64,000 bases of DNA from Effrenium voratum (GCA_963377175.1 CAUJNA010003101.1:294501-358500), one strand, 5' to 3'. Positions 11,300 through 23,060 are shown, numbered from the stretch's first letter. Numbers and translations are program-made. The notes: a model not told the origin generated them from the letters alone.

Positions 11300-12309
11300 T
11301 GGCTGTGGCAAGGACTGACAAACAATGGTCATGCAAGCATCTACTGCCTGCAAAGCGTCAACTGCCTGCGGCCCAAAAGAAGCTAAGTTTGTCGCAGCCA
11401 CTGGGCAAGCAAAGCACACGTGTCAAAATTGGACCATCAAAAGACCCACCAAACAGGTTGTATTCCTCTTGGTCTCCTTGCCAAAGCCATCCAAGATCTT
11501 GGGGACATAACTCCAAATGCAGCATGCAAACGCTAGGGGGTCCCTTCTGGAATGGATTACCGTCTTCCGGAACTTTGAAGCCGCCGGCTTTCCGAGGTCG
11601 ACATTTTAGGGTCACTGCCTTCAATGGAGGATATGAAGGTCGTACAAACACTGCGCTGCTCTCATGGCTGAGTGATTTGCTGTCGCGTGCCCCAACAACC
11701 AAATGCCATGCTTGACAATGACTGACAACAACAAGGGCATTGGCATTGCAACAGGGCGACGCAGCGGGTGGTTCTCAGAGCACACCAATAACTGGAACAC
11801 AGCGTCGGCGCCCCTCGTCGCAAACTGAATAGGCTTGGTCGTTTAACGACCCTGCAACATGGTTGAACTATGAACCAGTCAGTGGGGCAACTGCAATTTT
11901 GCAAAAGGTCGCAAGGAAAAGTCGCACCAAAACGCAAGAAGAAAACCAGGGTCACCACATTGCCGCATTGCCCTTCAAATGTGGCAGTTCACTGGTAGCT
12001 TCCAATACAATTGCAACAATTGGACGTCCAAAAGAAGAGCATCGAGGAATCAACCACGAAAACAGCGCCAAGGCCCCGACTGAGAGACGACAGCTTGGGA
12101 AACTTCTCCCCCACTGTCGCTGCGCTTGTCAGCGCCGGCCCAGCACTGGCGGTAGGGAAACCCAATGGACAAACATGCGCCAAGGGCATAGCTCCATGGA
12201 TAGTGAATCATTAGGGGAAACATTCGATCCGAGCTCTACATTCAGAATAGCTCAGGTAGGACACCAGGAAGGATACCCAATAGGGGCATGAGTCATGCAG
12301 GGACGGCAC
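11300..12309. other. Probable intron or intergenic sequence
   Basis: A minus-strand block at about 11552-11612, ending in a gtaatcc donor, could be a first exon (a frame beginning MSTSESRRLQ), but it is open in two frames and I leave it uncalled. Nothing else is recognised. Confidence 0.3.
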
Positions 12310-12408
12310 TGGCAAAGCGCCGGTTTTGATCCGTCCGCACCAAACGCCGCTGTCTCCCATGCTGCTCTTTGAGTTCCTTCTGGTGAGCGCCGGATCGAAC
12401 TGCGCCGT
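12310..12408 (-). CDS. Putative internal exon, unknown protein
   Basis: Acceptor gtttagcag at 12409 and GT donor (cca|gtgcc) at 12309 bound exactly 33 codons on the minus strand, starting TAQFDPALTRRNSKSSMGDS. Splice signals and composition are exon-like. A second frame is also open, so the reading frame is not certain. No family recognised. Confidence 0.35.
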
Positions 12409-12645
12409 CTGCTAAACGGCGGAAGCAAAAGATGTTTTTCTGGAGGCTGGTGACAGCACGTCTTTCATGCTTTGCGACTGCGACACCATCCACATCAACA
12501 ATTGTCGGAGAGCGGGGCCACACTAAATGAACAACGTACAAACATGACTCATGAATTCTGGATGCAAAGGTTGCATATTATCCAAAATGCAAAACTTCCA
12601 AAAGCTAAGCTGAAAGGGGCATAGGCTCTATCCAGCCCCGTTTGG

Positions 12646-12725
12646 ATCCTGGTTTCTCCGCAACCCTCAAGCTGTCATTCTTTCCTGGTTTCTCCGCAAC
12701 CCTCAAGCTGCCATTCTTTCCTGGC
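12646..12725. repeat. 36-bp tandem duplication
   Basis: Two nearly identical 36-bp units beginning cctggtttctccgcaaccct, one substitution apart, plus a partial third. Being a multiple of three it gives a repeated peptide (GFSATLKLSFFP) in one plus frame, but there is no other evidence of coding. Confidence 0.8.
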
Positions 12726-14653
12726 CGTCCTACCCGGCCCCTGCCAGCCTTGAATCTGGAAAATACCTGCACACGCATGCCGCAATTCCCCTCGAAGGTG
12801 CTGGCAGAAAACCTTCACGAGCAAATCTGATCAGCTGCAGGCTGGAGTTCCCCTGTGATTCGATTCTCTGCCAAAAAAAAGCGCTTCCAGCGCAAGCAAT
12901 TGGTCCGGACAGCGCTCTGCACAAAACATGCCAATTTGCAAAACGGGGTTGCCTCCAAGCACTTTAACTAACGAGCAAAGCGCAACAGTCGACCTCATAC
13001 ACCAGGCCTAAGGAAATGAATAGCCCCCGACGAGGCAGATCCGGCCACCTTGGCTGACTTCTCTGCATAAACAATCCATGTCTTGGCAGGATGGGCAAGG
13101 ATGTGTGCACATATGAGCACTAAGTTGAAGTTGGCACACATGCTCCTGACACTTTCAAGCTACCAAATACCTCGTTGTTTGATGGTTGGTGATTGCATAC
13201 ATGTGCATGTCTACAAATTGAGGAGCGTGCCAAGTAAACTCCCCAAGTGGCTTTGGGCTCCTTCAAGTTGAGGTCGCATTTTGTGGCGGCTTAGGGTTTG
13301 GGAGTGTCTCCAATGAAGGTTACGTTGTCATTTTGCCCAGTAAGCAGCTGCGAAGCGTTTGGTGGAATTCAGAGTCGCATGCAACTGCAACTGAACATCA
13401 ATCATGGTGGGCATTTATGCAATAACAATCCGTTTCACTGTGTTCCAACTCTGCGAATTGATTCCTAGACCCGCCACTCGGCAAGTACTCCACCAGTTTG
13501 GGGCGAAACCAAATATCAAAGGCTAGTTTGAGGGGTCAAGGTGGCCATGTGTGTGTGACAAGTCGAGTTGCGGCAACGTTGGGGCAGTGTCGCAACCAGC
13601 TCAGCGCCAGCAGAGCGCTGCTCTCCACCTGCCGTGCTCCGTGCCAGTCCATTCCCCGCCCTGAGAGAGGTGTTTTGGCGTTGCTCGGAACCCCCGGTTT
13701 GGTTGGGTCGAAAGGCGAACCAAAAAGAAACGATTTTTTGCGCTTGATTCCCATGCCAGCCGAAGCGAACCAAAAGGAAACCATTTTGCGGGGGTGAAAA
13801 CCCTCAGTTTGAGGCAACCCCATCTGAGAGTCTTGGCCAACTCATTGAAATGAAACAAATGGGTGCGTTCTAGATGTAGGTGACCACTAAACGTAGTGTC
13901 CTCTTGGCTTCGCGCGGAATCAGCCTTCAAATGGGGTCCATGGAAGGTGAGAGCTTGGCCTGCTTCTCTCCAAGTCACATCTGTACAGGACAATGCCAGA
14001 TAGCCGCGTCCGATATCCAACAACAAAGGGATGACCTCTCGGGACGCACAAAAGTACGCGGCACATGAAGGTCGCATGGGCAAGGCATTCCAATGGTACG
14101 AGTGCAAAATGATATGAATACACACAAATGAATTCATCGTCTACAAGTTTCGTAGCATGTGCCCGTTGATTGGTTGCCCTTCAACGACAGGTCATTGATT
14201 CGAGGCCCGGTCGTGAGACTCTGAGAGCCTGCCTGCGTGGGAGGGCCGCATGAAATCCTCTCTGGGCCTCAAAGTGTGCTGAGCTCAAATCGGAGCTTTC
14301 CTCTCCGAGGAGCTTGCCTACGTTTCTCGCTTGGAGCAACTAGCCTGGTGGTCTGGATGGTTTGTGAATGGCGCAGCCATGTTTCCTTTTGGTATTTGGT
14401 GTAGCCCTAGACGTTCTCCACAAACTAGGTGGTGCTTGCTCAACCTTGCTTCTCTAAAGCAACACACATTTTAAGCGTAAGCAGGCGCCAGCAGCGAGTC
14501 CGCGTGAAGTTGCCCTGTTGCATTTGCGACTTGAAGCGCCGTCTCAACGACTGAAAGTAAGACGCAAGTTCACACTGGCCCTTGCTGAAAGTGAGCTCTG
14601 AGACTATGAAAAAGGCATCACCCAGCTTTTTCTTGGAAAACTACTCACAATAG
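12726..14653. other. Long stretch without a supported gene
   Basis: At 13715-13790 a 26-28 bp segment (gcgaaccaaaaagaaacg) is present twice in direct orientation with small differences. A GC-rich minus-strand block at about 13550-13640 after a cacggcag acceptor could be an exon (frame starting VESSALLALSWLRH), but three frames are open. Nothing else is supported. Confidence 0.35.
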
Positions 14654-14659
14654 CACTGC

Positions 14660-14773
14660 ATGCTTGAGTTGCCAATGGATTCGCTGGACTACCTAAAGTG
14701 GTGCCGAATGCTGGCCATGGAGGCTCGAGTTTTAAGCGTCGCGGGCAACCTCGTTCAGCTGCCAAGCCACGTG
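14660..14773 (+). CDS. Putative first exon or small ORF, unknown protein
   Basis: An ATG at 14660, soon after an in-frame TAG, opens a frame with a second ATG at 14675 that reads MDSLDYLKWCRMLAMEARVL and on through a hydrophobic LSVAGNLVQLP segment. A GT donor is available at 14771 (CAC|GTGG) or 14774 (GTG|GTAAAA); the frame itself ends at about 14838. Composition is clearly protein-like. The family is not recognised. It lies on the strand opposite to most other exon calls. Confidence 0.4.
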
Positions 14774-15114
14774 GTAAAAACGACAGCCTTGTCAAGGCTG
14801 TCACCACATTTTGTGCGGCATGATGGTTCAAGAAAGTAAGAAAGGTTGACTACTGAACCCATCATACCACCAACTGTTTGTATTCGTAGGCTTCCTACAA
14901 AAACTGTACATGCTTCGGTACTTTGCCCAGGGGCATGATGGCCATCGTTACTGAGAATGCTGGTTGCTGCACCCATCGAAAGGCCCGTTTGCTTTTTGGG
15001 AAGCCTGTGAAAGCTATCTGAAACCACATGCATTGAACGGCGTCAGCACCAACTCCAACAAATTCCAACCGTCTCATTGCGAATGCGCACGAATTCCAAC
15101 CGAACCCGCCCAAC

Positions 15115-15187
15115 CCAAGCTGTGCCCCGCGCCCGTTTGGATGATCTTCGCCGCTCCATCCTTGTCGCCAACCAGCAGCACGTCTGA
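15115..15187 (-). CDS. Putative internal exon, beta-propeller-like peptide
   Basis: The acceptor ccttgcag at 15188 and donor cttgg|gttggg at 15114 bound a minus-strand frame starting SDVLLVGDKDGAAKIIQTGA. The D-V-L-L-V-G-D-x-D-G pattern resembles a blade of a WD40 or related propeller, but this is only a resemblance. No neighbouring exon of the same gene was recognised. Confidence 0.35.
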
Positions 15188-15261
15188 CTGCAAGGGATGG
15201 AACCTGCAATCTCTTGCAAGGGCGAGGCCAACATAAAAAGGACGTCACGGCATCACATGCT

Positions 15262-15297
15262 TGTATATATATAACATATATATATATATATATATAC
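15262..15297. repeat. AT dinucleotide microsatellite
   Basis: (TA)n, about 36 bp with one interruption. Confidence 0.95.
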
Positions 15298-15566
15298 AGA
15301 TTACTTTCTACCATGGGTTACCCAAACTGAACAGCGGTCCTGATACTCTCCTGAACGGTTTGATGACGTTCCTGCAAGCGGGAACCGAGGATGGCTTGTG
15401 TCATGGTGCCCGTAGCTGGTACAGCAAGAGCGGTCGCAGGTACGACGACTCTACCAGTGTTTTTACTGTTCCAAGAATGACTTCTGAGGCAAAGAAAGAA
15501 CACGAAGGGCCCCGAAGATCTTCAGCCTTTGTGGATTCTGCGAGATCCTGGGAAAGATTACAATTT

Positions 15567-15580
15567 GGGGGGGGGGGGGG
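15567..15580. repeat. Poly-G run
   Basis: Fourteen consecutive G residues. Confidence 0.95.
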
Positions 15581-16350
15581 TGCTTTTTCAGGATTGAATT
15601 ATAACATACCATCATGAACAAACTTGAAGCATTGACACAGGTCAGAATACCGGACATGTGCTACGTAGAGCTGAATTCAATATGAATACATTGAATAACT
15701 ATAGGCCAAGCATACGCAAAACACATGATAGAAATAATAGATAATCAGCAAGGAATGCATTGACAACCAGCTGCACAAACAACTGCTTGAGCTAGGCACC
15801 TTCCATTTCCCTCCACATAATATTCACATGTCAATGTGTGCATTACTATATTGACACAAACGCATGCTTACAAATGCTAGATGCTAGGACCATACGTGGC
15901 TGCTGGACATAGAACACACATGCCTAACATGTTACGTGAGGCATAGTGGCTCAAACAATGATGTATATGCACAACCATGCACTTGCCGGGAACTGATTTG
16001 CAGCCGCAAAAAGAAAAGAAAGAAAACAAGCAAGGAATCGATTAATGACAAGCTCATCCCCTGGTGCACTCAGATGTGGAAGCTTTGCTGGTCAAGGTGG
16101 TGGATAAGACACGGTCTCCTTTGAAACCAGGGCCGGCACTTGCAAAAGTCGGCATCTGAGGCCGCCGGCTCAAATTGCCGGCACTTCTGGGTGCCGGGGA
16201 TAAGGATTGGAGCGAAGTGTGGGACGATCCTGAGCACAAACCGGACAAGGCCAGCATATATTTGTCGTCTTTCTTGTTTTGTTCATTGGTGGCAGTGTGA
16301 GTGTCACGTTTGTTACCAAGCTTGTGTGATGAGATCACTTTTGTGTTGGT
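15581..16350. other. AT-richer non-coding stretch
   Basis: Low-GC sequence, then at 16128-16200 four GCCGGC or gccgg motifs in close succession. No gene supported. Confidence 0.4.
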
Positions 16351-16359
16351 CTTGGGCGA

Positions 16360-16634
16360 GGATGGGGGGAGGCTCTGGCGGTACACCGCTTGGGCGCAAA
16401 CCGTTCCGCGGTCGCTCCAACCTGAGCACAGTCCGGTCTGAGCCAAGTAGGTCTGAAGTGCGTTGGTGTATCAAAGCACTTCTGCTTGCAGGTCTCAGTT
16501 CAGAATGCGAAACCTGCATCTTTGTTTGTCTGCTGCGGCCCCCTCTGGTTGCGTTCTTGCATGACCAAACATTGCATGCGTCCAGGCAGAACAACCACAC
16601 TTTCCTGCGCCCTCGCAAGTCTACAAAGCATTGA
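16360..16634. CDS. Possible coding block, strand unresolved
   Basis: On the plus strand an ATG near 16362 opens about 91 codons to a stop (MGGGSGGTPLGRKPFRGRSN at its start). On the minus strand the same GC-rich core follows a good acceptor (gtgctcag) near 16424. Both readings are open, so I cannot decide the strand. No motif recognised. Confidence 0.25.
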
Positions 16635-16932
16635 CACCTGCAGGTCGGTCTGAAAAATTAGGGACCCGGGACCCTGGGACCATGGTTATGGCTCCCTTTC
16701 GTTTCGCTTACTCACCTACGGATTCTAGTTTTGATGCATCAAGGCAATGCAAAGCATATCGAATGCTCTGGGGCCAGCGCTCTCGGGTTGTCAACCTGGC
16801 ACAAAGCAAGTGCAAGCACGTGCCACACCGAGTGCATGTTTCGACTTCATACAAAAGGTCCGATATCTGAACTGTGCTCCATCTTGCATCTACAACATGT
16901 GCTTGCCATTCTGCCTGCATTAAAGCTCGCAC

Positions 16933-16961
16933 TCTTCCTCTCTCTCTCTCTGTCTCTCTCA

Positions 16962-17040
<79 letters not shown>

Positions 17041-17175
17041 TCTCTCTCTGCCTCTCTGCTTCTCTCCCTCTCCCTCTCCCATTCTCCCATTCTTCCATTT
17101 TCTCATTCCCTCATTCTTCCATTCTGTACTTCTCTCATTCTCTCCCTCTCCGTGTCTCTCTGTCTCTCTTCCTTT
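16933..17175. repeat. CT-rich microsatellite
   Basis: (CT)n with TTT, GTCT, CATT and CCCT interruptions, about 240 bp. The Ser/Leu and Arg/Glu frames across it are artefacts. Confidence 0.95.
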
Positions 17176-17516
17176 ACCTCTGCGTCTATATGGCTCAGGG
17201 TTTCACTTTGACACCAAAATAGTTTTACCCAGCTTGCGTGATGGGTCGAAACCATCTGGTCCGAATCAAGGAGAGTTAGATGGGCGTTAAGACTATATCG
17301 GGACTCTTTTGGCTGGGCATCATTCAAATGGGGATTCATCTCCAGTCATGTTTGAGCTGGTTCTCCATTTCCAGTCAAAGCCGAATGGACGCTTGACGAC
17401 CAACCAGCCGTGCCTCTCGCATTGGCTCGAGCCTAGAGCGAGCAATGCAGCAATGCAGCCTCCCACTTGGGCGTGAGATCCGCGCTACTCTTCTGTGCTA
17501 CCCTCTCGACACTTCT

Positions 17517-17590
17517 GGGTTGGTTGGTTGGTTGGTTGGCTGGTTGGCTGGTTGGCTGGTTGGTGAGGGGTTGGTTGGTCGGTTAGTTGG
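17517..17590. repeat. TTGG tetranucleotide array
   Basis: Roughly sixteen GGTT/GGCT units followed by degenerate copies. Confidence 0.9.
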
Positions 17591-17802
17591 GCAAATCAGC
17601 TTAATTGATTTGTCAAACGCACATGTAGCAAGACTGGCCTTTTGGAGATGATTGTCTTCCCACGCCTTCGTCTCGAATTCTAATGCTCAGATTGTTGAGA
17701 GCTATGTGTTGGGGCAGCGATGCCCATCTTTGTCCCCGCTCAACCTCGTGCTAGACCCCCAAGGATTTAGGCTCCCACTAATCATGCAACTTGTGAGTCA
17801 CC

Positions 17803-18333
17803 TTGGGGGAGACTGATCCACTTGTATGTTTCAGAGAACGTGCTACCCTAAGGCACTGGCGTCTCTCGGTGCGATGGTTCCTCGGCATGCAGGCCTGGCC
17901 TCGGAGCCTTGAAGCCTGGATTCGGCTTGGCTCGCATGAGGATCGAATGCCACACCGAGTTGAAAACCGAACAGAGTCTGCCCGAAAGCTTGAGGCACCG
18001 ACCTGTGCGCCTGGCAACATGCACTGCCAGCAAGCAGAGTGCTCAAAAATAGAGTTCCCTTGTGACTCCGGTCACGAAGAAGGCGACGGGCAAGCAAGTT
18101 TCAGCAAAGGGGGTGATCGATTTCAGTTCCTCTCATCCTGCATCTGTTCTGAACAGCATGAAAACATTGTCTCCTTGCCACCGACCAAATTTGCAGCAAG
18201 GCTCCCACTCTTTGAAGACGCACATGTCAAGATGAAGTGGCAAGAAACCAATTTCACGGCAAAATGCACGCAATTGAGCCCTCAACAGCTGCCAACTCTT
18301 TGCTCTCCGGACAACCCTGAGTATTTCAACTAG
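17803..18333 (+). CDS. Possible ORF, unknown protein
   Basis: A 176-codon open frame to a stop, one of the longest non-repeat frames in the window. The C-terminal two thirds has balanced, mildly acidic composition (for example KIEFPCDSGHEEGDGQ and LPLFEDAHVKMKWQETNF). No domain is recognised and the antisense strand is also open in part. It may be a decayed gene or a long chance frame. Confidence 0.25.
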   Translation: MGETDPLVCFRERATLRHWRLSVRWFLGMQAWPRSLEAWIRLGSHEDRMPHRVENRTESARKLEAPTCAPGNMHCQQAECSKIEFPCDSGHEEGDGQASFSKGGDRFQFLSSCICSEQHENIVSLPPTKFAARLPLFEDAHVKMKWQETNFTAKCTQLSPQQLPTLCSPDNPEYFN

Positions 18334-19747
18334 GGCGGATGTCGACCAACAGCATCATGAACTCCTTTGCCACGTAGCAAAGCACAAGCCAGCTTCATGC
18401 ACTGCAAGCAACCAGCCTAGTCAACTGTGGCGATTTGCCTGCTCCCTTCCCCATTTAACTGGCTGCGTGACAGTTCTTTGGATAAATGATTTGCCAGGAG
18501 GCACACATCCTCGCTTGCACTAAGTGCAAGCATAGCCTAAATGTAAATGAATGGCTGAATCACTGGACTCCAAACGGATGTGTCTCGTCTGAAAACCATT
18601 GCCTCGCTGTGAAAAAACGCCGACATGGAATCAACCATTTGCAGTGATCCCTCACATTCCTCAAATTCCCGCTCCCATTCTGCCTGCCTTTTGAAGAGGC
18701 TTCTAAATTCTCTGTACCTGGCTCCGAGACTTGGAACTGAACTTATGGAGGAAAATCCAGGTGACTGGGTGTGCAGTCAAACGGCTTGTCCAAAAGGCTG
18801 GATTGCTTTGTCGCCCAACACAGTAAACACATCCTATTTGGCCCGGCTTTGGGGCCACAGCCCCACTGCCAAAGGCTTTGAGCGCGATGCGAGCGCGATG
18901 CCCGTGGCGATTTCTTCTTCACCCAGCCCGGACCCGCACGCCCGTGCGTCCCCGCGCGCCTGGGCTGTGGCAGGCATCCCGCTGGAAGGGCTCTCGCTGG
19001 AGCGAGATCACAAAAACTTCATCTCCAGCTCCTGCTACGGGCAGCCGCTGAGAGTTTGAGAGTCCATGAGTTGATCAAAGGGGAAAAATATGAAAAATCA
19101 TCAAAAGTGGACACCAACAAAGTGGCAAGTGCCTGCAGTCCACTGCTTTTGTAGTGAATTTGAAGCCCTGGGCTCATTTCCCTGCTCCTGCATCCGTGCC
19201 TCGCGCCGCCTCCTGCAGTTCTGCAACACTCACCAAGACATTCTTCGACCGCAACTCCCCACATGTGTTTCTTTGAAATCGGCAGGGCATGACACCAATT
19301 TCCACATTAGTCTGCTTGCACTTGTAGGCAGCAAGAGTCAAGCAGTTTGCTTCTTTAGCCTCAGCGTAGATCGTCTCGCAGTGGGCCCAAGCAAGCTCCC
19401 AAAGCCTTGGCACAACTCTGATTTCTGCAAAGACGCTGGCAGGGTTTGATCAATTGTTGAAGGCTCAAAGGACGTGGCACATGTTGGTGGCTCTGGCTGG
19501 CAGAATCCCAGGAGTAGTCGCAAGGACAGGGGTGAACGGCTGGGCTCCACGTGCGAGTGTGTATGTCAAGGTCTGAGCCAGCCAGGTCTGCCGTGATCCT
19601 CACTAGCTAAGCACCACATGACATGATGAGACGAGTAGGCCCCCAGGAACGCTGTAACATTGCCAATGGCACGAATTGTGCACTTCTGGACACGACACAA
19701 ATAAATCACGATCGCGAAAAAGGATGGCTTGAGCAATAGCTCCGACA
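18334..19747. other. Stretch with one GC-rich block, no firm gene
   Basis: A GC-rich block at 18880-19050 could be an exon on either strand. In plus it continues a 144-codon frame (18625-19059). In minus it follows a good acceptor (cccgtagcag) near 19036 and reads GDEVFVISLQREPFQRD. I could not choose between them. Confidence 0.35.
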
Positions 19748-20074
19748 TCATGCATCCAAACCAGCTCCTTTAAGCTTTACAAATCGGGACTTGGAACGTG
19801 GATAGAAAAGGTTGCGGTTGAAACGCCTCAGCATGGCTTTACAGTCACCTCGGAATGGCCTGTGGCACTGGGGGCAAGACAAGGGATGCTCACGGTCAGG
19901 CCGGCCCTCTGGATCCACTACGCTGAATGGCTGCCTCAGGAGATCCAATCCTTCATGCTTCATGTCCAGTGTGGGTTTCAAACATATGACATGTCCGTCA
20001 TGGCGGATTCTCTTTGGTATCCGTTTTGAACTAACAAGTCCAGAAGGATCTGTCCATGCTGCGTAAGGAGGCAA
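19748..20074 (-). CDS. Protein-like frame with CxxC motif, partial
   Basis: The minus strand is open for 108 codons to a TGA at 19748. The sequence is strongly protein-like: AWTDPSGLVSSKRIPKRIRH, then DLLRQPFSVVDPEGRPDREH, then CPQCHRPFRGDCKAMLRRFN. C-x-x-C followed by F and L at zinc-finger spacing resembles a C2H2 finger, but the two histidines expected at the end are absent (F-N-R-N). An acceptor (cttacgcag) near 20062 could start the exon. A retroelement-derived or decayed zinc-finger protein is possible; function not assigned. Confidence 0.4.
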   Translation of the reverse strand: MPPYAAWTDPSGLVSSKRIPKRIRHDGHVICLKPTLDMKHEGLDLLRQPFSVVDPEGRPDREHPLSCPQCHRPFRGDCKAMLRRFNRNLFYPRSKSRFVKLKGAGLDA

Positions 20075-20387
20075 AGCAAGCGCGAAATTGAGGATTGGCT
20101 CGCCATCAGGATGTTTTCACCATCGAGAGTATGGCAAATCGAGCCGAACGAATTCACAAGGACCTGGATGGCTCAGACCCTCCTTAAGGCCAGCGCAAGT
20201 CTGCCAGCCGAAAATGCATTGGCCTGGCGACACATTGGCTATTGGCTGCGCCCTCTTCAAACGGCTTTCTCAACCTGAAACCAATGAAACGACCTCAAAT
20301 CAGCTGCTTCACTGTTCACAAGACGAGACCAGACTCCCGACTAAATGAAATTGGGCAAGCCATTCAGTATCAATTTCAAGTTTTGTT

Positions 20388-20678
20388 TTGAGTTTCAGGA
20401 TGCTTTGGGCTTGGTCTTTCGATCAACTTCATCGTTGGTTTGAGACTGATTCAAGGTCGGTGGCTGCGAGTGAACATGTAGCAACCATCGCAGCAGAACG
20501 AATGGCTTGGCTAGATGTAGCAGCAATCACCAGCAAGAAGGCAAAACAACTACAAGATCAATCAACAACAAACCACACATCCTCCTCAAATGTCCAAAGG
20601 GCCGCAACAGCTTCGAGCGCCGCCAGCAAACCCAACAAACGTGAGCGCGAAAAGCCGCTCGTCGTGAGATTACATTGA
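20388..20678 (+). CDS. Possible ORF, Ala/Ser/Lys-rich
   Basis: A 96-codon frame to a stop, with a helical Ala-rich stretch (SEHVATIAAERMAWLDVAA) followed by a Ser/Thr/Lys-rich tail ending in a basic cluster (NKREREK). Composition resembles a coiled or disordered protein end. No family recognised. Confidence 0.3.
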   Translation: MSFRMLWAWSFDQLHRWFETDSRSVAASEHVATIAAERMAWLDVAAITSKKAKQLQDQSTTNHTSSSNVQRAATASSAASKPNKREREKPLVVRLH

Positions 20679-20909
20679 TTGCCTCGCTAACTTTAAGCAT
20701 TGCCCAGCTCATACCCATGAAGGCCTCCAACATTAACTGGCCATGGAGTCAGAGCCCTTGGGCCACACCCAAGTCTCAATGTTGGAGCACTTTCCACATG
20801 CTACACAGCCTAGTTTGAGAGCACTCACGCATGCTTGGGATCAGCATGAATCTGCGTATGGGGGGGGATATGCCGGCCAAAACAGGGCGTTTTGCGCAAA
20901 GCTCAGAAC

Positions 20910-20974
20910 ATGAGCAGCAGTTGCTTCCGCAAGTCGATTTTGGCCCGGCGGGGTTGCGTCACTCCAATCCATGT
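20910..20974 (-). CDS. Putative internal exon, unknown protein
   Basis: The acceptor aattgcag at 20975 and GT donor (ctcat|gttctg) at 20909 bound a minus-strand frame reading TWIGVTQPRRAKIDLRKQLL. A second frame (starting MDWSDATPPGQNRLAEAT) is also open, so frame choice is uncertain, but the splice signals favour an exon on this strand. Confidence 0.35.
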
Positions 20975-22755
20975 CTGCAATTACTCCAGGCCTAGGAGTG
21001 GTGGCGAGCACGCCTTCCAACCTGAGGCAAAAGCATGCTCCAACGAAATCCCACATCTCGAAGGGGATCCTTGAAACAACTGAGCATGTGAAACTCTGCA
21101 TGGCGGCGCTTCTGTGGGATAGGGGTGGTATACGTCTCAGGATTCGCTGGTTCACAAATACCGCCTCCAGAGCAAGTCATCTGTCATTTGCAAAGCGACA
21201 TGCAGGATACAGCAATCTCACTGGATTTCAGGTGAGTGTTAAGGGCTTTGCCAGGTGTTTGGCAAATTGTGTCAACCAAACTCATCTCACATGGTTGTCT
21301 TTTAATTTTGCCTTCCTTCCTTCCTAGTTTATATTTTGCAGTCTGTACTTTGGGGATGAACGATTTAGCTTTGACACTTTATTTATGTTTCGCTCTTACA
21401 ATACAAGATAGTATTACCTCACCCTATCCTATCTTGTCTTATGTTTTCTTCTCTTATCCTTTCTCGTGGTAGAGCTGGCTTTCTCCAGATTGCCTGGGAT
21501 CAAAGTCGCAGAATTGGATCTGAGGATATTCCTCGAGGGTCTCTTATTCTGGCGAGTCATAGCACCTGGATGCTTGGCTCCAAAACCGCGCAACTTGTGA
21601 CAACATAGTGTTCAAAGGGAATGACAAAAGCGCACAATGGACCATGTGTCAATGCTCACATTTTGTCCGCCGTTTTCACCGGATGTTGGCCATGCTCGTC
21701 GAGGAAGTCCACTGGGGCCGTGGCCGCAAGACTTGGCTGACCTGTTCCATTAAATTCCACAGGTTCGAGTCGACCTGGGCCGGTCAACAACCTAGTGTAA
21801 CTGCGTGCATTCCAGAGCGCACTTCACAGCAAACACAACCAGACATTCGATAAACCTAAAAATCAAAGGATCCAGTGGGTCTATTGGACTTGCAACAGGA
21901 ATGATTCTCACAGACTTGCCTGAGTTGCTCTGGGAAGGGCTGTGGACGTCGCATGCGCTTCACACGGAGAGGGCTCCAAGTCTCGTGTGATCCTGTGGCC
22001 CAAACATAAAGAGCCAGTTGCAAAAAGCAATGAACTACTTCAAAGCGCATCATGGCATCTACTTTCGGAATTATGGAATTGTTGCCATCCAACTCACCTG
22101 AGACCCAAGCAAGCCAAAAAGAATGCCCGAGGTCGATGCGCGTAGGTAGAAACAATCGCAACTCGGAATTGAAGCGCCCCGGTCCATGTCCTCCAACTAG
22201 GTATCTCTCATTTCTCTCACCTATTCCTATTTCCACCTACCCATGTCCAGTTTCAGAAGCAACTGAGTTGGCCACTGGCAAGTGGAGCCAGTGCTCCCGC
22301 GGCAACAGCGAGGAGACCACGCGCACCATATACCCCTGGCTACGAAAAGCAGTTGTCTAGCCCCTTTTGATAGCCTTAATATTTTGTGGAAGGGGGCCCT
22401 GGGGGGATGCCTTCAAGTGTAGCAGTGTAGAAAAACCAACAAGTGATTTGTCGCACCAGTTTGGCCCGACGTCTGGTGTCCAGTTTGTCACAAGAGGTCC
22501 ACCTAGTTTTCATGCCATGGTCAACTAGCCGTGTTTCACACGGGCATCACGAAGGATCTGGAACCAAAGCAGAATTCACCTTGAGCTGTACCACAAACAC
22601 ACATGTCACATGCAGCAAACAAACCTAGATGGTTGCTCACCAGCAAGGGTTTGCATCCCGCAAAGCATTCTCAACTCTCATGTTGTACTGGAATGGTAAG
22701 CGACCTGTCTGCATCAGCCTCCAACCCCGGCCGAGCATTGTTTACTGGTTCTGGA
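20975..22755. other. Stretch without a supported gene
   Basis: Low-GC pyrimidine-rich sequence at 21300-21475. A short plus-strand GC-rich block at 22262-22325 reads TGKWSQCSRGNSEETTRT, faintly like the start of a thrombospondin type 1 repeat but lacking the further cysteines. Left uncalled. Confidence 0.35.
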
Positions 22756-22761
22756 TTGTGG

Positions 22762-22800
22762 TGATTGAGGCATCTTGTAATCGCGCTACCACTGAGCAGG
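22762..22800 (-). repeat. tRNA-like A-box fragment, possible SINE head
   Basis: The minus strand reads tgctcagtggtagcgcg, almost identical to a tRNA D-arm/A-box. No T-arm B-box or cloverleaf follows, so this is not a functional tRNA gene. A truncated tRNA-derived SINE is the simplest reading. Confidence 0.35.
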
Positions 22801-23060
22801 GGGCTTGCTTACAACGACACCGTGAATCCAACTACAAACTCATTTGGAGCATGTTCAATGCGCATGATGATGGAATCAAATAATGCCCGCCTTGCCAAAA
22901 CGTCGTTTCCTGGATACCAAACGTCAGCCTGTTTCAAACTGTTCTCCATAGCCAAACCACTCTGAAGTGATCCGATTTAAATATATACTCGCTATCGAAT
23001 GGATTGAGAACAACAACAAGCAGCCCCTTTGCTTCGTTTCGTTGGGAGGAAGTTTGTAGG

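Noticed and set aside
18736..18800. RanBP2-type zinc finger (GDWVC...C)
   Set aside because: The second cysteine pair and the conserved Asn spacing are missing.
22262..22325. Thrombospondin type 1 repeat exon
   Set aside because: Only W-S-Q-C-S is present; the remaining cysteines and arginines are absent.
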